This document shows positions 24,400 to 34,153 of a DNA stretch of 64,000 nt, in pieces; position 1 is the stretch's first letter; every line of letters starts with the position of its first letter. Origin of the DNA: Carnobacterium viridans (GTDB lineage Bacteria > Bacillota > Bacilli > Lactobacillales > Carnobacteriaceae); the NCBI RefSeq assembly GCF_900102725.1, contig NZ_FNJW01000008.1:2268501-2332500 (forward strand). The letters run 5' to 3'. Under the pieces are notes generated by a model. The model saw nothing but the letters and a program-made list of their open reading frames with translations. It did not search any database and was not told the origin of the DNA. A program made the position numbers and the translations under genes.

Positions 24400-27282
24400 A
24401 TGCCCAAATATGATGGACCTAGTTATGAAAAAAATCAAGATCGCCAAAAAAAATTTAAATTTCCTTTCTATCGTGATGTTGAGAACGCACCGAATAAGGA
24501 AGAGTCGATTAAGAATTCCCAATTAAAAAATAAGGATAATCAACCAACCAAACAAGTAATAAAAAATGAAAAGAAAAATTCTAGGATTGATTTTACAACA
24601 TTTCAAAAAGATAATATTTCTGTTAGAAACTATCTTTCAACCATTGGGAAAGAGGAACAACAGAAACAACTTGAATTGAAAAAACAAAAAAAACAATTTG
24701 AGAAAAGAATTAAACAAACAACTTATTCAAAAGAATCGTTAAAACATGCAGCTACTCCTTTTCAAGAAGGGAGAAGTTCGACTCCTTTTAAAGTTCAAAA
24801 GATTCCGTCTCCTTATTATGGATTTCAAGAGAGATCTAATAAGAAAAGTGAAGAAACCAATTACACAAGTATTCTTTTAGAGTTAAAAAAGAAATCAGAA
24901 GATTTCTTGCTATTTGAAGAGTATTTATTAAATGAATCAAACCAATCTTTTGTACATACAAGAGAGAAACAAGTAGAAGTGATTCAAGAAGTAGAAGTGT
25001 TACCAGAAGAAGAAACGATTCAAGAAGCAGAAGTGTTACCAGAAAAAGAAGTGATTCAAGAAGCAGAAGTATTACCAGAAGTAGAAACGGTACAAGAAGT
25101 AGGGATAATACAAGTACCCGCACAAGAAATAACTGAGGAAATTACAGAAGTTGTTACTAGTAATTCTGAATCAATAGTTGTTGAGAGCTCGTTAAATTCT
25201 GCAAAGAAAAAGCGTGGGTTATCTCGTTCTTTAGCTGGCATGATTGAAGAAGAGCAAAATATTCGACTTAATCGCGGGAAAAATGTAGCAAGGTATTTTG
25301 GTGAAGGAAAAACTTTGGCAACAAAAGCAAAAAATTCTATTAAATCAACTCGCATTTCTAGTAAAACTAAAGTTCAAAGTGCTGAAGAAATAGAAAATAT
25401 GGAACTTATGGCAGCGCTAAGTCGAATGAATTATTTAGATAAACAAACTTTTCCAACTAATGATTTAGAACAAACTGAAAAACTAGAACAATCTCAAGAA
25501 CTCATTGAAACACAATCAGAAACACAATCAGAAACACAATCAGAAACACAATCAGAAACACAATCAGAAACACAATCAGAAACACAATCAGAAACACAAT
25601 CAGAAACACAATCAGAAACACAATCAGAAACACAATCAGAAACACAATCAGAAACACAATCAGAAACACAATCAGAAACACAATCAGAAACACAATCAGA
25701 AACACAATCAGAAACACAATCAGAAACACAACTGGATACCACTTTTACCGAAGTAATTGAAGAAAATAATTCTATCAGTAACTTAGAAGAGTCAAACCAA
25801 GATGAAATAGAAAAGAATAGTGAAATTATCACTCCTTTGTTGGAAATGACAGAAGAAATATATGATGAAAATTATAAGTTTCCATCAGTAGACCTTTTGC
25901 TTCGACCTGTAAAACTTGAACCAAATGCAATTGACGATTGGGTTCTAGAACAAGCAGAAATATTAAATGAGTCTTTAGATGCTTTTAATATCCATGCTCA
26001 AGTAATCGGTTGGACGATTGGGCCAGCAGTTACTCAATTTGAACTTCAATTAGGGCGTGGTGTAAAAGTTAACAAAATTACGAATCTATCTGATGATTTA
26101 AAACTTTCGCTAGCGGCAAAAGATATTCGTATAGAAGCTCCGATTCCTGGGAAAAGTTCGGTAGGGATTGAAATTCCGAATAAAAAATCAAGACCTGTGA
26201 TGCTATCAGAAGTGATGGAAAGTAAAGAGTTTAAAGAAAGTCATTCTCCTTTAACGGTTGCAATTGGAGTTAATATAGCAGGTGAAGCAGTTGTCTCGAC
26301 TATCGATAAAATGCCTCATGGTTTGATTGCCGGAGCAACAGGTTCAGGTAAAAGTGTTTTTATCAATTCACTTTTAGTAAGTTTGCTGTATAAAGCTACA
26401 CCAAGTGAAGTGAAATTGCTTTTAATTGATCCAAAAGCAGTTGAGTTAGCTCCTTATAATGAAATTCCCCATCTCCTTTCACCAGTCATTTCCGAACCTA
26501 AAGCAGCTAGTGAAGCTTTAAAGTGGGCAGTAAACGAAATGGAAGAACGTTACCAAAAACTAGCAGCTGCAGGAGTTCGAAATATTCAACGCTTTAATGA
26601 AAAAGCAGAAGAACATGAAGATTTTGGGTTGAAGATGCCTTATATTGTCATTATTATTGATGAATTGGCTGATTTGATGATGGTGGCTAGCAACGATGTA
26701 CAAGATTCAATTGCTAGAATTACTCAAAAAGCTAGAGCAGCGGGAATTCATTTAATTGTTGCTACACAACGCCCAAGTGTGGATGTCATTACAGGAACTA
26801 TAAAAAATAATATTCCGACTAGGGTAGCCTTTATGGTATCTAGTCAAGTTGATTCACGTACGATCTTAGACACAGGTGGAGCTGAAAAGCTACTTGGAAG
26901 AGGAGATATGTTGTTCCAAGAAAATGGATCAGGACGCCCAATTCGTGTGCAGGGAACGTATGTTGAAAAAGAAATAGAGCGTATTGTTAAACACGTGAAA
27001 GACCAACGATCCGCAAATTATCTATTTGAACCCGAGTCACTGATGATGAAATTAGAATCAGTAGAGGGAAAAGATGAACTATTTGAAGATGTCCTTCCTT
27101 TCATTGTTTCAGAAGGACAGGTTTCAGCATCTGCTCTCCAACGAAAATTCAAAATCGGATTTAATCGAGCAGCCAATCTAATCGAATCTCTAGAAAATGA
27201 AAATTTTATATCTGGTCACAAAGGATCAAAACCGCGAGAAGTATTTTTGACAAAAGCTGATTACGAAGAAAAGTTTTTATAA
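24400..27282 (+). CDS. sftA: DNA translocase SftA (FtsK/SpoIIIE family, YtpS)
   Basis: SftA moves chromosome arms away from the closing septum. The 960-residue protein lacks N-terminal membrane helices, as expected for SftA and unlike FtsK. A long charged, low-complexity linker fills about residues 1-490. The motor follows with Walker A (GATGSGKSVF), Walker B (VIIIDELADLMM), the TQRPS motif and a C-terminal winged-helix gamma domain. The start ATG 24400 follows AAAGGAGG. The linker contains EVLPE-type repeats (about 24975-25090) and an 18-unit ETQS tract, so its length may vary between strains. Confidence 0.93.
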   Translation: MPKYDGPSYEKNQDRQKKFKFPFYRDVENAPNKEESIKNSQLKNKDNQPTKQVIKNEKKNSRIDFTTFQKDNISVRNYLSTIGKEEQQKQLELKKQKKQFEKRIKQTTYSKESLKHAATPFQEGRSSTPFKVQKIPSPYYGFQERSNKKSEETNYTSILLELKKKSEDFLLFEEYLLNESNQSFVHTREKQVEVIQEVEVLPEEETIQEAEVLPEKEVIQEAEVLPEVETVQEVGIIQVPAQEITEEITEVVTSNSESIVVESSLNSAKKKRGLSRSLAGMIEEEQNIRLNRGKNVARYFGEGKTLATKAKNSIKSTRISSKTKVQSAEEIENMELMAALSRMNYLDKQTFPTNDLEQTEKLEQSQELIETQSETQSETQSETQSETQSETQSETQSETQSETQSETQSETQSETQSETQSETQSETQSETQSETQSETQSETQLDTTFTEVIEENNSISNLEESNQDEIEKNSEIITPLLEMTEEIYDENYKFPSVDLLLRPVKLEPNAIDDWVLEQAEILNESLDAFNIHAQVIGWTIGPAVTQFELQLGRGVKVNKITNLSDDLKLSLAAKDIRIEAPIPGKSSVGIEIPNKKSRPVMLSEVMESKEFKESHSPLTVAIGVNIAGEAVVSTIDKMPHGLIAGATGSGKSVFINSLLVSLLYKATPSEVKLLLIDPKAVELAPYNEIPHLLSPVISEPKAASEALKWAVNEMEERYQKLAAAGVRNIQRFNEKAEEHEDFGLKMPYIVIIIDELADLMMVASNDVQDSIARITQKARAAGIHLIVATQRPSVDVITGTIKNNIPTRVAFMVSSQVDSRTILDTGGAEKLLGRGDMLFQENGSGRPIRVQGTYVEKEIERIVKHVKDQRSANYLFEPESLMMKLESVEGKDELFEDVLPFIVSEGQVSASALQRKFKIGFNRAANLIESLENENFISGHKGSKPREVFLTKADYEEKFL
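25507..25731 (+). repeat. 12-bp tandem repeat inside sftA (18 perfect units)
   Basis: The unit GAAACACAATCA, coding Glu-Thr-Gln-Ser, occurs 18 times in perfect tandem. A final partial unit, GAAACACAA, reads into CTG. The unit length is a multiple of three, so slippage changes linker length without breaking the frame. The repeat lacks stop codons in several frames on both strands, which creates spurious open frames there. Confidence 0.97.
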
Positions 27283-27322
27283 ATAATTCTACTGAAAAGT
27301 GAAAAACAGGTTTCGCGTAAGT

Positions 27323-27358
27323 CGACCTCCCAAAATACTGATTTTTGGAGGTCGTTTT
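27323..27358 (+). terminator. Terminator after sftA
   Basis: CGACCTCC-CAAAA pairs with TTTTTGGAGGTCG, followed by TTTT. The 365 bases from here to murC hold a promoter and an attenuator-like hairpin and no gene that I can see. Confidence 0.85.
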
Positions 27359-27516
27359 ATGTCTTGTTTACTCTCTTAATTAGAAATAAACATGTCATTT
27401 GCAAAAAAAATATTAAAAAATTATGACAATTGTATAGTTGAATCCGTTCACAATATTTCATTCTGCTAAGAGTCAGAGGAAAACGAGTTTTTAAGTGTGC
27501 TATTAAATTAATTCAT

Positions 27517-27607
27517 GGTATACTAATTTCGTTGTAATTTTGTCTTTTTTAACTACCACTAAACGAATCATCTTATTTTAATGAGAAATACAAAGATGGT
27601 TTTTTTA
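27517..27607 (+). promoter_or_regulatory. murC promoter with attenuator-like hairpin
   Basis: An extended -10 element, TGG-TATACT, ends at 27524. The -35 is weak. About 50 bases later, AATCATCTT (from about 27567) can pair with AAGATGGTT and is followed by seven Ts. A terminator-like hairpin therefore lies about 120 bases upstream of the murC start. The signal that might control it is unknown. Confidence 0.45.
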
Positions 27608-27729
27608 ACTCATCGTTCTATACTAACATTAAAGAACGTACTGGAATAGGATACATTAAATAGTCTCTCTCAAACATAACCATTCAAAAAGCATAAGGCT
27701 GAATTTACGAATATGGAGGAAATAAAGTA

Positions 27730-29061
27730 ATGAAAAAAGAAACAATTTATCATTTTGTTGGTATTAAAGGTTCTGGTATGAGTGCTCTAGCTTTAATTTT
27801 GCACGATAAGGGATTTAAAGTTCAAGGATCGGATATTGAAAAATATTTCTTTACACAAAAAAATATTGAAGAAGCTAAAATACCAATGTTAAATTTTGAC
27901 AAAGAAAATATTCATCAAGGATTAACTGTTATTGCGGGAAATGCTTTCCCAGATACTCATGAAGAAATAGTTGCGGCTAATGAATTAGGCTTAACCGTTA
28001 TTCGTTACCATGATTTCTTGGCACAATTCATTGGTCAATTTACTAGTGTTGCAGTTACAGGATCACATGGAAAAACAAGTACAACAGGTTTATTAGCCCA
28101 TGTGTTAAGTCCACTTAAAAGCACAAGTTACTTAATCGGAGATGGAACTGGTCATGGAGTACCTGATGCAGACTTCTTTATTTTAGAAGCATGTGAATAC
28201 CGTCGTCATTTTTTAGCTTATCAACCGGATTACGCTATTATGACAAATATTGATTTTGATCATCCAGACTATTATAGCAGTCTTAGTGACGTCTTTGATG
28301 CCTTCCAGTCAATGGCAGTTCAAGTGAAGAAAGCTATTGTGGCTTGTGGAGATGACGAACAGTTACAAAAACTCCAAGCTAATGTACCAATCTTATATTA
28401 TGGTTTTGAAGATCATAATGATTTTCAAGCTAAAAATATGACTCGTTCAACTACAGGTTCTACATTTGATGTTTATGTAAGAGATGAGTTTTATGGACAT
28501 TTTGAGATTCCAACGTTTGGTAAACATAATATTCTTAATGCTCTTAGTGTAATTGCTATTTGCCAATATGAAAATATTGATAAAGAAGGCGTAATAGAAA
28601 ATTTAAAAACATTTAAAGGCGTTAAACGTAGATTTAGCGAAAAACAAATGTTGGACATGGTAATCATTGATGATTACGCACATCACCCATCTGAAATTCG
28701 TGCAACAATTGATGCTGCTCGTCAAAAGTATCCGGATAAAGAAATTATTGCTATTTTTCAACCACATACTTTTACTCGAACAGTCGCATTGCTGAGTGAT
28801 TTTGCGGAATCGTTGAATTTAGCTGACTCTATTTATCTATGTGATATCTTTGGATCAGTACGTGAAAATCAAGGAGACGTTACGATACAAGATTTAGTTA
28901 ATAAAATCGATAATGGTGCGTCAATATTAAGCGAAGAAAATATGTCACCATTGTTAGACCATCATGATGCAGTTGCTATTTTTATGGGAGCTGGAGATGT
29001 TCAAAAATTTGAACTAGCATACGAGACATTGCTAAGTCATTCAGCATTAACAAAAGAATAG
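27730..29061 (+). CDS. murC: UDP-N-acetylmuramate-L-alanine ligase
   Basis: MurC joins L-alanine to UDP-MurNAc, the first amino acid addition in peptidoglycan synthesis, in the cytosol. The 443 residues include the N-terminal UDP-binding [17 protein letters not shown], the ATP loop [11 protein letters not shown], and the C-terminal [14 protein letters not shown]. Length and order are normal. ATGGAGGAAAT is the ribosome site. Its location after sftA matches B. subtilis. Monocistronic: a terminator lies at each end. Confidence 0.96.
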   Translation: MKKETIYHFVGIKGSGMSALALILHDKGFKVQGSDIEKYFFTQKNIEEAKIPMLNFDKENIHQGLTVIAGNAFPDTHEEIVAANELGLTVIRYHDFLAQFIGQFTSVAVTGSHGKTSTTGLLAHVLSPLKSTSYLIGDGTGHGVPDADFFILEACEYRRHFLAYQPDYAIMTNIDFDHPDYYSSLSDVFDAFQSMAVQVKKAIVACGDDEQLQKLQANVPILYYGFEDHNDFQAKNMTRSTTGSTFDVYVRDEFYGHFEIPTFGKHNILNALSVIAICQYENIDKEGVIENLKTFKGVKRRFSEKQMLDMVIIDDYAHHPSEIRATIDAARQKYPDKEIIAIFQPHTFTRTVALLSDFAESLNLADSIYLCDIFGSVRENQGDVTIQDLVNKIDNGASILSEENMSPLLDHHDAVAIFMGAGDVQKFELAYETLLSHSALTKE

Positions 29062-29062
29062 A

Positions 29063-29109
29063 AAAAAGACCAAAAGCTGTGGAATTAACCATAGCTTTTG
29101 GTCTTTTTA
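29063..29109 (+). terminator. Terminator after murC
   Basis: AAAAAGACCAAAAGCT pairs with AGCTTTTGGTCTTTTT around a 14-base loop. Confidence 0.9.
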
Positions 29110-29310
29110 TCCAAATTTATTTTAATTACCAGACTATCTGAAAAGTGCTAAACTAAACTCAAGAGTTACAAGACTAGAGAAATTGTAGATCGGATAATCA
29201 AGTTCGCTATCCTTCTGCTTTTTTGTTAAAATAGTAACGATAAGTAAGGCTTTCAAAAGAAGTTATTAGATGACTAAATGAGTTAAAACAGTAGCAGCTA
29301 AAGGAGTTTT

Positions 29311-31974
29311 ATGATGAATGAGAAAAAGAAATTAGTATTGATTGATGGAAATAGTGTTGCATATAGAGCTTTTTTTGCATTACATTCACAATTAGAAAGA
29401 ATGAAAAATAAGAACGGTTTACACACGAATGCATTATATGGTTTTCATAATATGATTGATAGTGTATTAACAAAAGAAAAGCCAACACATGTTTTGGTTG
29501 CTTTTGATGCTGGAAATACAACCTTTCGCCATAGTTTCTTTGATGAGTATAAAGCCGGTCGATCAAAGACACCAAGAGAATTCTCAGAACAAATGCCTTA
29601 TCTAAGAGAGTTGTTGGATGGATTTGGGATTAGACATTATGAATTAGAAAACTTCGAGGCAGATGATATTATTGGAACTTTGGCCACAAAAGTTGATCCA
29701 ACAATATATGATGTAGTAGTTATATCTGGTGATCGAGATTTAACACAGTTGGCAAAAGAGAATGTCCGAGTTGACATTACTGTAAAAGGTGTTAGTGAGT
29801 TAAAAGGGTACACAACTGAATCAATTTATGAAGAGATGGGTATTAGCCCGCTTCAAATCATTGATATGAAGGGTTTAGCAGGGGACGCATCAGATAATAT
29901 ACCAGGAGTAACAAAGATTGGCGAAAAGACAGCTCTTAAGTTATTGAAAGAGTATGGATCAGTAGAAGGAATTTATGAAAATATTGATTTATTAAAGAAA
30001 AGTAAAATGAAAGAAAATCTGATAAATGAAAAAGAAACAGCACTACTAAGTAAACGACTTGCGACTATTGATACCGATTCTCCTATAAAAGTTGGCGTTG
30101 AAGAATTGAGTTTCAATGGACCAAACATGGAAAAACTTATTTCTTTTTATAAAGAAATGGATTTTAATTCTCATTTAAGTAAACTTGACACTGCGGAATA
30201 TGATGCAGAACAAAATAGTCAAAAAGAAGCTATTTTATATACAATCGTTACGGAAATTACAGAAAGTATGTTTAATAATAATATGGCTCTTTATGTAGAA
30301 ATATTAGGCGACAACTATCATACTTCTCCTATTTTTTGTATTGGATGGGGAGATGACGAACATATTTATGTTGCGGAACCAGAAGTTGTTTTTGCATCAG
30401 ATGATTTTAAAAACTGGGCAAAAGATAGTGGAGCTCAAAAACAAGTATTTGATGCTAAAAGGACCTATGTTGCATTAAAGAGACAAAGTGTGGATATCGC
30501 ATCAATTGACTTTGATATCCTATTGGCTTCTTATTTGCTAAACACAAAAGACAATAGTAAAGATCTATCGGAAGTGGCTACAGAACATGAGTATTATGAG
30601 GTTTCCTCAGATGAAAGTGTTTATGGAAAAGGGGCAAAAATTGCTATTCCAGAAGAGAAGACTGTGACATACGATCATATTGCAAGAAAGATAAAAGCGA
30701 TTCGTACCTTAAGTAAACAATTAGGAGAAAACTTAGAAAAGAATGAGCAAACCAAATTGTTTAATGAAATGGAACTGCCTTTATCCATCGTTTTAGCTGA
30801 AATGGAACTTACTGGGGTAAAAGTAAACGATAAACGATTAATGGAAATGAAAGAAGAATTTGCCATTCGTCTAACAGATATTGAACAACGAGTATATGAA
30901 CTAGCTGGTGAAAAATTCAATTTGAACTCACCAAAACAATTAGGCGTTATTTTATTTGAGAAGATGGGTTACCCTGTGATTAAAAAGACTAAAACAGGTT
31001 ATTCTACTGCAGTGGATGTTTTAGAGCAATTAAGAGAACAAGCTCCGATTGTTGAGCATATTCTAGATTATCGTCAAATTGCTAAAATACAATCCACTTA
31101 TATAGAAGGTTTATTGAAAGTAATTGATAAAAAAACCGGGAAAATTCATACACGCTACATGCAGACAATTGCTCAAACGGGACGCTTAAGTTCAGTTGAT
31201 CCTAACTTACAAAATATTCCGATTCGATTAGAAGAAGGTCGAAAGATTAGACAAGCCTTTGTTCCTAGTCATGAAGGTTGGGAAATATTTGCATCTGATT
31301 ACTCGCAAATCGAATTGCGTGTATTGGGTCATGTTTCAGACGATAAATTACTAAAGGAAGCTTTTATTGAGGGGCAAGATATCCATTCAAGTACGGCTAT
31401 GCGCGTATTTGGTATTGGATCACCAGAAGAAGTTTCCTCTGAGATGCGTCGTAGAGCTAAGGCTGTTAATTTTGGGATTGTTTACGGCATAAGCGACTAT
31501 GGTTTATCTCAAAATTTAGGAATTAGTCGAAAAGAAGCGCAGCAATTTATTGATACGTATTTTGAAAAATATCCTGGCGTAAAAAAATATATGGAAGATA
31601 TCGTGAGAGAGGCAAAAGATAAAGGGTTTGTTGAAACGCTCTTCCAACGTCGTCGTTATTTACCAGAGATCAATTCTCGAAATTTCAATTTGCGCTCATT
31701 TGCTGAAAGAACAGCTATCAACACACCTATCCAAGGGAGTGCAGCAGATATTATAAAAATTGCTATGATTAAAATGGACGAAAAATTAAAAGAGTCAACT
31801 ATGCAAGCAACTATGTTGTTGCAAGTACATGATGAACTAATTTTTGAAGCACCAAAAGAAGAAATTGAACAACTAAGAGCATTAGTGGCTGAAGTTATGG
31901 AAGGTGCAGTAGAATTATCTGTTCCGTTAAAAGTTGACAGCAACAGTGGAAAAAGCTGGTATGAAGCGAAATAA
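29311..31974 (+). CDS. polA: DNA polymerase I
   Basis: Pol I fills gaps and removes RNA primers. The 887 residues hold a 5'-3' exonuclease domain (about 1-300, ending in GLAGDASDNIPGVTKIGEKT), a degenerate 3'-5' exonuclease domain (about 305-480) and an intact polymerase domain. The polymerase motifs are SDYSQIELR, RRRAKAVNFGIVYG and VHDELIFEAP. The proofreading DxE pair is not visible where expected (MALYVEIL), which is common in Bacillus-type Pol I. Start at ATG 29311 or the adjacent ATG 29314. A hairpin after the gene only partly separates it from mutM. Confidence 0.96.
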   Translation: MMNEKKKLVLIDGNSVAYRAFFALHSQLERMKNKNGLHTNALYGFHNMIDSVLTKEKPTHVLVAFDAGNTTFRHSFFDEYKAGRSKTPREFSEQMPYLRELLDGFGIRHYELENFEADDIIGTLATKVDPTIYDVVVISGDRDLTQLAKENVRVDITVKGVSELKGYTTESIYEEMGISPLQIIDMKGLAGDASDNIPGVTKIGEKTALKLLKEYGSVEGIYENIDLLKKSKMKENLINEKETALLSKRLATIDTDSPIKVGVEELSFNGPNMEKLISFYKEMDFNSHLSKLDTAEYDAEQNSQKEAILYTIVTEITESMFNNNMALYVEILGDNYHTSPIFCIGWGDDEHIYVAEPEVVFASDDFKNWAKDSGAQKQVFDAKRTYVALKRQSVDIASIDFDILLASYLLNTKDNSKDLSEVATEHEYYEVSSDESVYGKGAKIAIPEEKTVTYDHIARKIKAIRTLSKQLGENLEKNEQTKLFNEMELPLSIVLAEMELTGVKVNDKRLMEMKEEFAIRLTDIEQRVYELAGEKFNLNSPKQLGVILFEKMGYPVIKKTKTGYSTAVDVLEQLREQAPIVEHILDYRQIAKIQSTYIEGLLKVIDKKTGKIHTRYMQTIAQTGRLSSVDPNLQNIPIRLEEGRKIRQAFVPSHEGWEIFASDYSQIELRVLGHVSDDKLLKEAFIEGQDIHSSTAMRVFGIGSPEEVSSEMRRRAKAVNFGIVYGISDYGLSQNLGISRKEAQQFIDTYFEKYPGVKKYMEDIVREAKDKGFVETLFQRRRYLPEINSRNFNLRSFAERTAINTPIQGSAADIIKIAMIKMDEKLKESTMQATMLLQVHDELIFEAPKEEIEQLRALVAEVMEGAVELSVPLKVDSNSGKSWYEAK

Positions 31975-31980
31975 TAAAGA

Positions 31981-32026
31981 AAGTGTTTCTGCTAGGATTA
32001 GTAATAGCAGAAGCACTTATTTTATC
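31981..32026 (+). terminator. Hairpin between polA and mutM
   Basis: AAGTGTTTCTGCT pairs with AGCAGAAGCACTT (one G-U pair), followed by ATTTTATCT. A moderate terminator, possibly allowing read-through to mutM. Confidence 0.65.
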
Positions 32027-32044
32027 TAGAAAGGAAGAAATACG

Positions 32045-32881
32045 TTGCCGGAATTACCTGAAGTTGAAACAGTTAGAAAAGGGTTAGAAAAACTTGTATT
32101 AAAAGCAACGATAGAATCCGTTGAGGTGTATTGGGATCGTATTATTTCAGGACCAATTGAAACTGCTGAGTTTAAACGCATTTTAATGGGCGAAAAAATC
32201 ATGGAATTTGATAGACGAGGAAAATACATTATTATTCGTTTTAACCAATGGGCACTGGTCTCGCATTTGCGGATGGAGGGGAAATATGAAGTAGAAGAAT
32301 CAGCAGCACCTCTAAAAAAACATACGCACGTTGTTTTTCATTTAGCGGATGGGAGAGACCTACGTTACTTGGATGTGCGTAAATTTGGACGGATGACGCT
32401 TGTGCCAATAGGAGAAGAATTTACTGCGACTGGGATAAGGTTGCTAGGCCCAGAGCCTATGGTAGAAACTTTTGACAAAGCAATATTTTATAGGACGTTG
32501 CAAACAAAAAAAAGAGCAATTAAGCCTCTGTTGTTAGACCAAAAGATAGTAGCAGGTTTAGGAAATATCTATGTAGATGAAGCACTATTTTTAGCTAAAA
32601 TTCATCCCTTGAGAACGGCGAATAGTTTGCAAAAAATTGAAGTTTCTAAATTACACGAAGCCATCATAAAAGTACTTGGTGACGCAGTTGAAGCGGGAGG
32701 GACGACTATTCGTACGTATCAAAATGCGTTAGGAGAAGCTGGTTCATTTCAAGTGAATTTGTCTGTCTATGGTAAAAAAGGGCTACCTTGCGTTCGTTGT
32801 GGTACACCCATCGAAAAGATTAAAGTTGCACAAAGAGGGACTCATTTTTGTCCTATGTGCCAGCGATTAAGTGTTGATTAA
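32045..32881 (+). CDS. mutM: Formamidopyrimidine-DNA glycosylase
   Basis: MutM (Fpg) removes 8-oxoguanine and ring-opened purines. The 278-residue protein starts at TTG 32045, which places the catalytic N-terminal Pro2 and Glu3 (M-PELPEVETVRKGL). The AAAGGAAG site supports this start. The helix-two-turn-helix and the C-terminal zinc finger are intact: C-x2-C in PCVRCGTP and C-x2-C in FCPMCQ. Gene order polA-mutM-coaE is the common Gram-positive one and suggests shared DNA-repair expression. Confidence 0.96.
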   Translation: MPELPEVETVRKGLEKLVLKATIESVEVYWDRIISGPIETAEFKRILMGEKIMEFDRRGKYIIIRFNQWALVSHLRMEGKYEVEESAAPLKKHTHVVFHLADGRDLRYLDVRKFGRMTLVPIGEEFTATGIRLLGPEPMVETFDKAIFYRTLQTKKRAIKPLLLDQKIVAGLGNIYVDEALFLAKIHPLRTANSLQKIEVSKLHEAIIKVLGDAVEAGGTTIRTYQNALGEAGSFQVNLSVYGKKGLPCVRCGTPIEKIKVAQRGTHFCPMCQRLSVD

Positions 32882-32899
32882 TAAAAAAGAGGCGATAGA

Positions 32900-33499
32900 A
32901 TGACTGTGATCTTAGGATTAACTGGAAGTATTGCTACGGGTAAATCAACTGTCAGCAAAATATTTAAAGAACAAGGATTTCCTGTGGTGGATGCAGATCT
33001 TGGAGCAAGAGAAGTCGTCAAACCAGGAACAGAAGGATTGTGTGAAATAAAAAAGCAATTTGGCGATCACGTTATTTTGTCTGACGGCACGTTAAACCGA
33101 ACGGCATTAGGGGAAATTGTGTTTAAAGACGAAAAACAAAGAGAAAAGCTAAATGTGATCTTATCTAAACGCATCTATCAATGGCTGATGGACCAAAAAG
33201 AAGAGTGTTTGAAACGAGACCCTGCGATTCTTGTGTTGGATATCCCGCTTTTATTCGAGTCGGGTTATGAAAAAGAAGTGGATCAAGTGATGGTAGTAGC
33301 TACGACCAAAGAGACTCAAATCAATCGATTGATGAATAGGGATAAGATAGGAATAGAAGAAGCAATTCAAAAAATCAACTCTCAAATCCCAATTTCAGAA
33401 AAAATTGTTCTTGGAGATAGCGTTATTGACAATAGCGGGTCAACCGAAAATACAAAACAACAAGTTATAGATTGGATAGACAAAATAACAGCCAAATAA
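32900..33499 (+). CDS. coaE: Dephospho-CoA kinase
   Basis: CoaE phosphorylates dephospho-CoA in the last step of coenzyme A synthesis. The 199-residue protein has the P-loop GLTGSIATGKST at its N-terminus, followed by VVDADLGAREVV and the LVLDIPLLFESG lid region. It follows mutM by 18 bases with a GAGGCG site and ends at a hairpin terminator. Confidence 0.95.
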   Translation: MTVILGLTGSIATGKSTVSKIFKEQGFPVVDADLGAREVVKPGTEGLCEIKKQFGDHVILSDGTLNRTALGEIVFKDEKQREKLNVILSKRIYQWLMDQKEECLKRDPAILVLDIPLLFESGYEKEVDQVMVVATTKETQINRLMNRDKIGIEEAIQKINSQIPISEKIVLGDSVIDNSGSTENTKQQVIDWIDKITAK

Positions 33500-33506
33500 G
33501 AGACGC

Positions 33507-33538
33507 AAGAACAAGTATTTTCGCTTGTTCTTTTTTTA
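33507..33538 (+). terminator. Terminator after coaE
   Basis: AAGAACAAG pairs with CTTGTTCTT across a short loop and ends in seven Ts. Confidence 0.85.
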
Positions 33539-33590
33539 TAGATCAAATTTACTCCTTATTTAACCGGTTTTAACTCTAGTCTATGTGTGG

Positions 33591-33596
33591 TATAAT
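33591..33596 (+). promoter_or_regulatory. Extended -10 promoter of nrdR-dnaB-dnaI
   Basis: TATAAT preceded by TGTGTGG forms an extended -10. The -35 (TTTAAC near 33569) is weak. It is about 66 bases before the nrdR start. Confidence 0.6.
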
Positions 33597-33661
33597 AAAG
33601 CAAATAAATGCGTACAAATAGAGTGTTAATAAGAATAACACTTAAGATAGGAATGATAAAC

Positions 33662-34132
33662 ATGCAATGTCCACGCTGTCAAAATAATGGTTCTAAAGTT
33701 GTCGATAGTCGTCCAGCAGATGATGGGCGTGCTATTCGCAGAAGAAGAGAATGCGAAGCATGCAATTTCCGCTTTACTACATTTGAACGAGTAGAAAAAA
33801 CACCGCTGTTAGTGATTAAAAAGAATGGAACCAGAGAAGAATTTAATCGCGAAAAAATTCTAAGAGGATTGATTCGTTCATGTGAAAAACGACCTGTAGC
33901 GATGGAGCAAGTCGAAAAGATAGTTGATGAGGTAGAGAATCAAATCAGAGGATTAGGCGAAAATGAAATTGCTTCTGCTATTATTGGAGAATATATTATG
34001 GAAAAATTAGCTGATGTAGACGAAGTAGCTTATATCCGTTTTGCTAGTGTTTATCGTCAATTTAAAGATATGAGTGTCTTTTTAAAAGAATTACAGGAAT
34101 TTGAAAGAAAAAAACTGAAAAAAATTAATTGA
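33662..34132 (+). CDS. nrdR: Transcriptional repressor NrdR
   Basis: NrdR represses ribonucleotide reductase genes in response to ATP/dATP. The 156-residue protein has an N-terminal zinc ribbon with C3, C6, C31 and C34 ([25 protein letters not shown]) and an ATP-cone domain at about 48-138. I place the start at ATG 33662 because the zinc ribbon then begins at residue 1, as in the family, and AGGA lies about 9 bases upstream. It leads nrdR-dnaB-dnaI, the usual order. Confidence 0.95.
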   Translation: MQCPRCQNNGSKVVDSRPADDGRAIRRRRECEACNFRFTTFERVEKTPLLVIKKNGTREEFNREKILRGLIRSCEKRPVAMEQVEKIVDEVENQIRGLGENEIASAIIGEYIMEKLADVDEVAYIRFASVYRQFKDMSVFLKELQEFERKKLKKIN

Positions 34133-34153
34133 AACAGAAAGGTGGGAGTTGTT

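Noticed and set aside
25507-25731. Repeat array considered as CRISPR
   Set aside because: The 12-bp units are directly adjacent with no spacers and are in frame within a protein gene.
25502-25832. Open frames in other frames and on the minus strand over the 12-bp repeat
   Set aside because: They are by-products of a stop-free repeat unit inside sftA and have no ribosome site or family-like sequence.
29311-31974. Loss of proofreading motif in Pol I as a novelty
   Set aside because: Bacillus-type Pol I enzymes commonly have an inactive 3'-5' exonuclease domain, so this is expected.
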